Of a stretch of DNA of 64,000 nt, positions 29,227 to 41,200 are shown piece after piece. The stretch's first letter is position 1; the number at the start of each line of letters is the position of its first letter. The DNA comes from JAGMES01 sp023128035 (GTDB taxonomy: Bacteria > Bacillota > Halanaerobiia > DY22613): NCBI GenBank assembly GCA_030627905.1, contig DAOVRZ010000002.1, positions 1 through 64,000 of the forward strand, in the 5' to 3' direction. The notes beneath the pieces were generated by a model. The model was given only the letters and a program-made list of their open reading frames with translations, was not told where the DNA came from and made no database searches. Position numbers and translations under genes: made by a program.

Positions 29227-32200
29227 ATGAATATAAAGGAAAAAATTAAAAAAGAAAATATTGAAGATATATTAGCTTTGAGTCCTATGCAGGAAGGGAT
29301 GTTTTTTCATTATTTAAAAGATAATGATACTGACCTTTATTTTGAACAGCTTAGTATAAACATAACAGGGAGATTAGATTTTTATTTATTTAATAAAACA
29401 TGGAATATAGTTATAGATCAGAATGCTATGTTAAGAACAGGATTTGTATGGGAAAAGCTTGAGCGACCGATTCAGATTGTACTAAAAAGATTGAATTTTT
29501 CAATTGATAAATATGATTTTTCTTCATTGAAAGATGGAAAAAAGAATGAATCACTTAAACAGTTAAAAGAACAAGACAGAAAGAAAAGATTTGATTTAGA
29601 AAAAGGCCCTCTGTTTAGAGTTACATTGTGTAAACTGGAAGAAGAAAATTTTGAAATCATTATCAGTAATCATCATATTATTTATGACGGTTGGAGTAAT
29701 GGAATCATCTTAAATGATTTTCTTAATATATATAGCCTATTGAATAAAGGCCAGCATCCTATCCAATCTAAAAAAACAAAGTTTAAAGAATATCTTAGAT
29801 GGTTGAGAGTTCAGGATAAAGTTAGGCAGGAAACGTTCTGGAGAGAAGACCTTAAAGATTTTGAAGAGAAAACAGAATTACCTACTGATCAAAAAGAATC
29901 TGATACTCATGATGTTGAAAAATTTACATATAAACTTCCTGACAAATTGGTAGACCAAATAAATGAATTTGTTAAGCAATATGAGATTACACTTGGAGTT
30001 GTTATTTATTCAGTTTGGGGATTATTATTGCAACGTTATAATAATATGGAAGAGGTTCTATTTGGAACGACTGTATCTGGAAGACCTGCTGAACTTATAG
30101 ATATTGAAAAAAGTGTAGGCTTGTTCATAAACACAATTCCCTTAAGAGTAAAATCATCAGAACAAGAGAAAGTATTAGACTTATTAAATAGAATCAATGA
30201 TACGCTATATAAAAGGAAAGATTTCGAAAACACTCCTTTAGCTCAGATACAGTCATATGGTGAAATTTATTCTCAGGAATCTCTTTTTGATTCCATTGTT
30301 GTGATTGAAAATTACCCAATAAATCAAATTATGAGTAATAATTCTTTTGGATTAAATATCAATTCATTTTCTACCTTTGAGAAGACAAATTATGACTTGA
30401 CTTTGGAAGTCACATTGTTTGATGGACTTGAGTTAAATTTAATTTATAATCGTAATTCTTTCAGTGAAGTAAGGATAAAGCAATTAGTCAGCTATTTTGA
30501 AAAAATATTGATTGAAATTTCGAATGATCCACAGCAAAGAGTATCTGAAATTGAAATAGTTACACAGAAAGAAAAAGAAAAGTTGTTATTTGACTTTAAT
30601 TTGACAGACTCAGCGTATCCAAAGGATCAACCACTCTCTCAATTGTTTGAAGAAGTTGTTGAAAATCAGCCAGATCATGTTGCTCTTTCATTAGAAAATC
30701 AACAGTTAACCTATAGAGAATTGAACCAAAAAGCTAATCAACTAGCAAGAGTATTACGAGAAAAGGGTGTTCAAAGGAATACTATTATAGGTTTGATGGT
30801 TGAACGTTCTTGTGAGATGATTATCAGTATTTTTGCTATCCTAAAAGCTGGAGGCGTTTATTTGCCGATAAATCCAGATGATCCGATGGATAGAATTAAT
30901 TATATTCTTGAAGATTCTAAGACTAATATTCTTTTAACTCAAAAAACTTTGGGTGAATCTTTCAACGAAGTATTTAATTTTAACGGAGAAATAATTCATG
31001 TAGATGATGCTAATATTTATACTTATGATATGTCAAACTTAGAAAACAGTAATATATCAAATGATCTAGCTTATGTTATTTACACCTCTGGAACAACAGG
31101 TAAACCTAAAGGCACATTAGTAGCTCACTTTAATATAAGTCGTGTAGTTAAAAATACAAATTATATTGAAATCACAGAAAATGATCGGATTTTACAGTTA
31201 TCTAACTATGCTTTTGATGGATCAACTTTTGATATATTTGCTGCTTTGTTAAATGGTGCGACTCTTATTTTAATCAGGAAAGAAGATGTTCTAGATTTAG
31301 TTAGATTGGCAAATATCATTGCTCTAGAAAAAGTTACAGTATTTTTTGTTACTACTGCTTTGTTTAATATGTTGGTGGAGCATCAGATAGAAGCTTTGAA
31401 AGATGTAAGGAAAATACTATTTGGTGGTGAGAGGGTATCTCTTAAACATGTAAGAAAAGCGATAGCAGAAATTGGGCCAGCACATTTGATCCACGTTTAC
31501 GGCCCAACAGAAAGCACAGTTTTTGCAACTTTTTATCCAGTTGAAGGAATATCCGAGAATGCTATGACGATTCCAATCGGGAAACCTATCTCAAACACGC
31601 AAGTTTACATTTTAGATCAATATCTTAATGTACAGCCAGATGGATTTATGGGTGAACTATGTATTTCTGGAGATGGGTTAGCGCGAGGATATTTAAATCA
31701 GCCTGAATTGACAGCAGAAAAGTTCATACCCCATCCTTTTATTAAAGGTGAAAGATTATACAAAACCGGTGACCTAGTGAAAAGATTACAGGATGGAAAT
31801 ATAGAATTTATCGGTCGGATTGATCAACAGATAAAATTAAGAGGTTTTCGGATAGAATTGGCTGAGATAGAATTAGAGTTACTTAAATTTGAGGAGATTA
31901 AAGAGGCAGTAGTGATTTTACGTGAAAATGGAGATTTTAAATATCTCTGTGCCTACATTGTTACAAGTAAATTTATCTCTACTCATAAATTGAGAGAGGA
32001 ATTATTTAAATCATTGCCTGAATATATGATTCCGGCTCAATTTATGTTATTAGAGAGATTGCCGTTAACTTCTAACGGAAAGATTGATAAAAAAGCGTTA
32101 CCAAAACCAGATCAGGCACTCATTTCGACTGAAAACTATCTACCTCCTACAAATCAAACAGAAGCTAAATTAGTTAAGATTTTTTCGAAAGTATTAGGGG

Positions 32201-35200
32201 TTAAAAGGATTGGCGTTTTAGATGACTTCTTTAGTTTAGGTGGTCATTCACTTAACGCTATTTCTTTGACTTCAAAGATTATGAAAGAGTTTGAGGTAGA
32301 AATTTCACTTCGAGAGATTTTTGATCATCCTACTATTTTGCAACTTGCACGAATTATCAATACTTTAGATAAGAGTAGTTTATTAAATATTGAAAAAGTA
32401 CCTGTAAGAGAGTATTATCCATTAACCTCAGCTCAAAAAGGGATGTTTATTTTAAGTCAGCATGGTGAGCGAAATATCAGTTATAATATGCCTGGTGTGT
32501 GGATGATTGATGGTCAACTTGATCTTGAACGATTTGAAAATACAATAAAAAGTTTAATTAAAAGACATGAAGCATTTAGGACATCTTTTAAAATAGTAGA
32601 TGGTGAACCCATGCAAAAGATTCATCCTGATGTTGATTTTAAGATAAATTATCTAAAGGCAAGCACAGAAGATATAGATGATCTTTTACAACAATTTGTC
32701 CAACCTTTTGATTTAAGCAAACCACCTCTTTTACGAGTTGGAATTGTTCAGACACAGGAAAAATCTTATTTTATATATGATATGCATCATATCATCTCTG
32801 ATGGTCTTTCAATGTATAATCTGATCAATGATTTTGCTCACATTTATGAAGAGAAAGAATTATCAGAGCTTAAAATCCAGTATAAAGACTATACAGTCTG
32901 GCAAAATGATCTACTAAATTCTGATAAATTAAGTAAACAGGAGAATTACTGGATTGAGAGGTTTACTGATCAAATATCTCATGAAGTCAATATTCCTATT
33001 TTAAATCTTCAAACAGATTATCCGAGAACTGCTATTAGAAGTTTTGAAGGTGATAGGGTAAGTTTTAAATTGGATAAAAAATACACAGATAAATTGAAAA
33101 AATTAGCAGTTCAAAATAATGCAACTTTATATATGCTTCTTTTCGCAACATATAATCTATTATTATCTAGATATACATCTCAGGAGGATATTGTATTTGG
33201 AACCCCTGTTCAAGGAAGATGGCATCCTGATTTAGAAAAGATAATTGGTATGTTTGTTAATACACTGGCAATTAGAAATTATGTAGATAAAGATAAATCA
33301 TTCCTACATTTTTTAGAAATAACAAGGGAAAATCTTCTTGATGCTTTTGAAAATCAGGATTATCCATTTGAAAAACTAGTAGAAAAACTTGATTTAAATG
33401 TAGATGTAAGTCATAATCCATTATTTGATACCTTTTTTGTTCTTCAAAAAGGTGACTGCTATCAATTAAAAATCAGGGATATAAAACTTACTCCTTATGC
33501 TTATATAAATCAGGTTGCAAAATTTGATTTATCTTTAGAGATAATTGAGAATAACGGAGAATTAGATGGTCATTTTGAATATTCAACAAAACTATTTAAG
33601 AGAGAAACAATCGAAAGATTAGCCTGGCATTACAAAAACATTCTCCAGGAAATTTTAAAAACTCCAGAAAAGAAAATTTCGAAAATAGAGATTCTTTCAC
33701 CAAAAGAGAAAGATTTATTGTTGTATGAATTTAATCAGCAAAATGCTCAAAATGAAAATGAAGCCCAAACCCTGAATGAGCTTTTTGAAATGGAGGTAGA
33801 TAAGTCACCAGACAAAGTAGCATTAGTATTTGGCGATCAACAATTAACCTATTCAGAGTTTAATCAAAAAGTAAATCAATTGGCACATATTTTAAGAAAA
33901 AACGGAGTTCAGAGAGAAAGCATCGTAGCTATAATGGTAACATATTCTATAGAGATGATGATTGGAATATATGGGATTTTAAAAGCGGGTGGTGCATATC
34001 TACCTATTGATCCAGCTAATCCTAAAGAGAGAATCCAGTTTATCTTGGAAGACTCTAACACAGAAATTTTATTAACACAAACATTTTTGACGGAGAAATT
34101 TGACTTTAGTAAAAGAGTGATCTGTCTTGATGATAAAGACATTTATCAGGGTAATAGTGAAAATGTTGAAAATATCAACTCTCCAAATGATCTAGCTTAT
34201 ATAATCTATACATCTGGTACAACTGGGAAGCCGAAAGGAAGTCTGATTACTCATTTTAATGTCAATGGAGTTCTAAAAAATTTAGGAGTGACGATTATTG
34301 CGCAGGATCGTTTTTTGCATGTTTCGAATTATGTTTTTGATGCTTCAGTTCTTTCTTTGTTTGGATTTATCTTAAATGGTGCTACATTAATAATAATTCC
34401 AAAAGAATCTATAGTGAATTTAGAAAAATTAACAGATATAATTATTGATGAAGAAGTTACTGTACTTGTTCTTTCAACTGGACTTTTTAATATAATTGTA
34501 GACCATAAACTTGAATCACTTAAAAATGTAAGAAAAATATCTTTTGGTGGGGAAAGTGCATCTTTTAAACATGTTAAAAAAGCTTTTGATTACCTAGGGC
34601 CAGATCATTTGATAAATATGTATGGTCCTACAGAATGCACGGTAGCCTCAACATATTATTCTATCAATAAATTAGACACTGATTTCTATACTATACCTAT
34701 TGGAAAATCAATATCCAATACCTCTATCTATATTTTAGATAAAGAAAACAACTTACAACCTATCGGTATATCAGGTGAATTATGTATTGCAGGTGATGGA
34801 GTTGGGAGAGGGTATTTAAATCGTCCAGAATTAACAGAAGAAAAATTTGTTCAAAACCCTTTTAATCTTGATCAAAGAATGTATAGAACAGGCGATCTCG
34901 CCAAATGGCTACCTGATGGAAATATCGAATTTATTGGCAGAATCGATCATCAGATAAAATTAAGAGGATATCGAATTGAATTGAGTGAGATAGAAAAGGA
35001 ACTTTTAACACATAAAATGATTAAAGATGCTCATCTAGTAGTTAAGAAAGACTTAAATGAAGATAAATATATCTGTGCCTATCTTGTGACAGAGGAAGAC
35101 ATATCTCAAATAGAATTAAGAAACTATCTAGCTAAAACTTTACCAGAATATATGATTCCTGCTTATTTTATAACAGTAGAGAAATTTTCATTAAACGCTA

Positions 35201-38200
35201 TTGGAAAAATTGATTTAAAAGCTCTTCCTGAACCTGATTTGACTCAAAATATTAAAGATAACTATCTCGCTCCAACTAATGAAACTGAAGAAAAGCTTGT
35301 TACTATCTGGAGTGAGATATTAGGCATAGAGGAGATTGGGGTTAGAGACAATTTCTTTACTCTAGGTGGTCAATCTTTAAAAGCTATGTCACTTCTTTCA
35401 AAAATCACTGTAGTATTTAATGTAGAGATTTCATTTAAAGAAATTTTTAATCATCCAACGATTGAAGAATTAGCAAAATTAATTCAGTCAGTTAATAAAA
35501 AAGCTAGATTAGCTATTGAAAAAGTAGAAGAATTAGAATCCTACCCCCTCTCTTCTGCACAGAAGAGGATGTTTATCTTAAATCAAATGGATAGTAAAAG
35601 TATTCATTATAACATGCCTGCTGGATTGATCATGGAAGGTGAACTAGACTACGAACTTTTCGAAAAAGCTTTAAGAGGGTGTATCGAAAGACATGAAACC
35701 TTAAGAACATCTTTTGAATTGATTGATGGAGAGACAGTGCAGAGAATTCATAAAGATGTTGATTTTGAGATTAATTATCAAGAAGGGTCAATTGAGGATA
35801 TTGACAAAATTTTTGCTGATTTTGTACAACCTTTTGATTTAGCTATAGCTCCATTATTCAGGGCAGAATTTATCAAACTTAACCTTAAAAAGCATTTATT
35901 TCTTTTAGATTTGCATCATATCATTGCTGATGGGATCTCGATGGGAATCTTAATTAAAGATTTTCAAGAATTGTACACTCGAGCTAAAATTCAAACAAAC
36001 GCTAAGTTGCCAGAGTTAAAGATACAGTATAAAGATTTTACTATCTGGCAAAACAACGTTTTCAACTCGGAGATGATGAAAGAGCAGAAAGAATACTGGT
36101 TAGAAGTCTTTAGTGGTGATATCCCGATACTTGATTTTCCGATAGATTATCAAAGACCGTCTATTAAAAGTTTTGCGGGGGATAGTATCAAATTTGTAAT
36201 TGATAACGAACTTTTATCTAAATTGAAAGAATTTGCTTCTGCTCATGATGCTACCTTGTATATGGTATTTTTCTCAGCCTACAATCTTTTGTTATCTAGA
36301 TATACACATCAACAAAATATTATTGTAGGTACACCGATCGCAGGTAGAACCCATCCTGACTTTTTGGATGTAATCGGACTCTTTATCAATACCCTTGCTA
36401 TCAGAATAAGAGTTGAACAAAATCAGTCGCTTGATGAATTATTGAGTGAGGTTAAAACTCAGACTTTATCAGCATTTGATAATCAGGACTATCCATTTGA
36501 AAAACTCTTAGAGGAGATTGAGTTAAAATGGGATATGAGTCGAAATCCATTATTTGATACATTCTTTTCTTTCCAAGATGGAGAAGATTTAGAATTAGAG
36601 ATTCCTAATTTATCAATAAGTCCGTATTCATTTAAGAAAAATATTGCGAAATTTGATTTTTCATTAGATGGATTTGAGAGAAATGGAGAAGTCGAGTTTG
36701 ATTTAGAATATAGTACTATGCTATTTAAAAAGGAAACAATGGAACGATTTGCAGGGCATTTTATTAATATTTTAAATAATTGCTTTTCTTCTAAGAAGAA
36801 ACTTTATGAGATTGAAATGATCTCTGAGAATGAGAAGAGAGAATTACTTGTCGATTTCAACAATACCCAAATGGAAATCCTGGATACGAAAATGTTGCAT
36901 CAATTATTTGAAAAGCAGGCAGAGAGAAGAGGGGATAAGACTGCTTTAATCTTTAAAGAGGAGAGATTAAGTTATCAAGAGTTGAATCAGAAGGCTAATC
37001 AACTTGCTCGGGTTTTACGCGAAAAAGGAGTCAGTATAGATCAAATTGTTGCAATTATGGTCGAACCATCACTGGAAATGGTGATTGGAATACTGGCAAT
37101 ATTAAAAGCAGGTGGTGCTTATCTGCCGATTGATCCTGCATATCCGATAAACAGAATCAAATATATGCTTAGAGATAGCAACACATCAATATTGTTTACT
37201 CAAAGAAAACTTTTAAATAAGATTAGCTTCACTGATGACTTAACTATAGATTTAATCAATATTGACTTGGAAGAGTTGTACACAAATGATGCAAGAAATC
37301 TTCAAAGGATTAAACAACCAAAGAATCTAGCATATGTAATTTATACATCTGGTTCAACAGGTAATCCTAAAGGGGTTTTGGTTGAACACAGAAATGTTGT
37401 CTCTTATATTTATGCATTCAACAATGAATTTGAATTAAATGAAAATGACAGGGTTTTACAACAGGCATCTTACAGTTTTGATGCCTCAGTTGAAGAGATT
37501 TATCCGATTCTTACGGTGGGCGGTAGTTTAGTAATTTTTGAAAAAGCTGAAATTTTGGATGTTAAATTGTTAGCAGATGTTATTTTTAAACATAGAATTA
37601 CACTCTTAAGTTCATCACCATTACTCTTAAATGAGTTGAATAAGTTGAAACCATTAAATTCTATACATACTTTTATCAGTGGGGGCGATGTTTTAAAAGG
37701 TGAATACATTAATAGTTTAATTAAATACGCTAAAGTTTATAACACTTATGGGCCAACAGAATCCACAGTATGCGCTACTTTTCATCAATGTACTGAGCCA
37801 TTAGAAAATAACATCCCAATCGGCCTGGTTATAACAAATTATCAAGTACATATATTTGACAAAATGAATCAATTAGTACCAATTGGAGTCGCTGGGGAGT
37901 TATGTATCTCAGGTGCTGGAGTGGCTAGAGGCTATTTAAACCGACCTGATTTGACAGAAGAAAAATTCGTGATAAATCCATTTACTGGATGCAGGATGTA
38001 TAAAACTGGAGATCTGGCCCGTTGGCGTTCTGATGGAAATATAGAATTTCTTGGCAGGATAGACAATCAGATAAAAATCAGGGGTTATAGAATAGAAACC
38101 GGTGAAATTGAAGATAGATTACTGAAACATTCATTGATTAAAGATGTAATTGTCGTTGCCAGAAAAGTTCAATCTGATAATTTAAGTTTATGTGCTTATT

Positions 38201-41200
38201 TTGTCTCTGAAGAAGAAATATCGACCTCGAATTTACGAAATTATCTAAAGAGAGATTTGCCCGAATATATGATTCCTGCTTATTTTAGCAGATTAGAAGA
38301 AATGCCTGTAACAAAAACAGGTAAGATTGATCTAAATAATTTACCCAAACATACACTTACAGAGATTATTGACACAGAATCTGAATACATAGAACCAGTC
38401 AATGAAATTGAGAAAAAATTGAGTTTAATTTGGTCAGATATTCTAGGAGTTAAAAAGATCGGACGAAATGCGAACTTCTTTACTCTTGGTGGGCATTCAC
38501 TTAATGCTACATCATTGGTCACTGAGATTTATAAAGAGTTTCAGATTGAAATCCCATTACACCAGATATTTAAGACACCTCTATTAAAAGATATAGCAGA
38601 ATACATAAGTAAAGCAGAAAAAAGAAGTTATTCTCTGATCAAACCTGTTGACAAAAATGAATATTATCAAGGATATTATCCTACATCGTCAGCTCAAAAA
38701 CGACTTTTTATCTTAGAACAGTTTGAAGGAATTAATTCAACTTATAATATGCCTGGAATGTACAGAATTGAAGGAAAGTTGGACTATGTTAATTTTGAAG
38801 ATGCAATCTACAGTTTGGTAGATAGGCATGAATCATTGAGGACTTTCTTTGAATCAGTTAATGGTGAGATTGTGCAAAAAATTAAAGAGAATGTTACCAT
38901 TTCTATAAGTTATCTTAAAGCTAAAGAGGGTGAATTAGAAAGAATCAGTAAAGAATTTGTTAAACCTTTTGATTTGAGTCACCCACCTCTTTTTAGAGTT
39001 GGATTGATTGAGTGTGAAAATAGTCATTTTCTTTTAATTGATATGCATCATATCATTTCTGATGGGGTATCAATGAATATTTTAATCGAAGATTTTGTGA
39101 AACTTTATCAGGGTGATGAGATATTTAAGTTAGAGATTCAATACAAAGATTTTGCGGTCTGGCAAAATGAGTTATTTAAATCCAGTCAGATTCAAAAGCA
39201 GGTAGACTACTGGTTAGAAATTTTTGTTGAGACTAGTGATATTCCTGTACTCAATTTGCCGATGGATTGTAGTATTAGACCTATGGTTATGAATTTTGAG
39301 GGAGATCATTATTATCATAATTTAAGTAAAGAACTTACACTAAAATTGTATCAACTAATGAAGAAATATGATGTAACTTTATATATGATATCTCTTGCAG
39401 TTTACAATATCCTTCTCTATAAATATACTAATCAGGAAGATATCATAGTAGGCACTCCGATAGCAGGGCGAGATTATCCAGGCTTAGAAAAGATTTTCGG
39501 GATGTTTGTTAATACACTTCCAGTGAGAAATTATCCTGAAAGCAAAAAATCATTTGCCGAATTCTTAAATGAAGTGAAAGAAAATGCATTGGGAGCATAC
39601 GAAAATCAGGATTATCCTTTTGAGATGCTTATTGATAAGCTCGATTTACACAGAGATATGAGTAGAAATCCATTATTTGATACAGTTTTGGTATTACAAA
39701 ATAAAGGTCAGGCAGAACTATCTATTCCGGGGTTAACATTTAAACCATGTACTATTCAAAATAAAGTTTCGAGATTTGATCTTACCTGGAATTTAGAAGA
39801 AACCGGTGATGAAATCAATATTACTCTCGAGTATAGCACAAAACTTTTCAAAAAAGAAACTGTTCAGAGAATGATCGAGCATTTTGAGAATATTATCAGA
39901 GAGGTTTCTCTTGATTCTAATCTTGTAATTTCTAAGATTCAGATGATCTCTGAGAGTGAAAAAGATTATTTGTTGAATCATCTGAATGGTACAAAAGCAG
40001 AATATCCAAAAGAAAAGGCGATTAAAGAGATATTTGAAGAACAAGTATCTTTAAATTCTGATCAAATCGCACTTATCTTTAACGATCAATCAATGACCTA
40101 TGGTGAACTTAATAGCAGGGCCAACCAACTTGCCAGAGATCTGATGGAAAAGGGAGTTAGTTCAAATCAGATAGTCGGACTTTTGGTAGAACGATCTTTT
40201 GAAATGATTATAGGAATACTAGGGATTATGAAATCTGGAGGTGCTTATTTACCAATTGATCCTGATTATCCAATTGAGAGAATAGAGTATATGCTTAACG
40301 ATTCAGCTACGAGGTTATTATTGACTGATCGACAAGAGTTCACTAATTTTAATGGAGAAATTATCAGTCTTAATGATCATGAAATTCAGCTTCAGGATGA
40401 TAGTAATTTGGATAAAACAATTAGCCCCAATGACTTACTCTATATTATCTATACATCAGGCTCAACTGGAAAACCAAAGGGTGTGATGATTGAACATTAT
40501 AATTTGCATCGCTTACTTTTTAATGATCAAATGCTCTTTGATTTTGACAAGCAAGATGTATGGACAATGTTCCATTCCTATTGTTTCGACTTTTCAGTCT
40601 GGGAGATGTGGGGAGCATTATTGTATGGAGGTAAGTTGGTTATCATTCCAAAGTTAATTGCCCAAAACCCTGCAGAATATTTAGAGGTTTTAAGCGAGGA
40701 AAAAATTACTATCTTAAACCAAACCCCGACTGCATTTTATAAACTTATTGATGAAGTTGCGAAATCTAAAAAAGATTTGAATGTAAGATATATTATCTTT
40801 GGTGGGGAAGCTTTAAAACCAATAAGACTTCAAGAATGGAAAGATATCTATCCTGAAACTAGATTGATTAATATGTATGGAATTACTGAGACAACTGTCC
40901 ATGTTACCTATAAAGAGATTACTGAAGAAGAGATCAAAACAAATGTGAGTAATATTGGTAAACCGATTCCAACACTGACTACCTATATTATGGACAAAGA
41001 TTTGAACCTTGTTGCTACCAAAGTTGCTGGTGAGTTATGTGTGGGGGGAGATGGGCTGGCCCGTGGTTACCTGAATCGACCTCAATTAACTGCTGAAAAA
41101 TTTGTTAAAAATCCATACAAGCCAGAGGAAAGAATTTATCGTTCAGGTGATTTAGTGAGATTGATGGAAAATGGAGAGAAGGAATATCTCGGTCGAATTG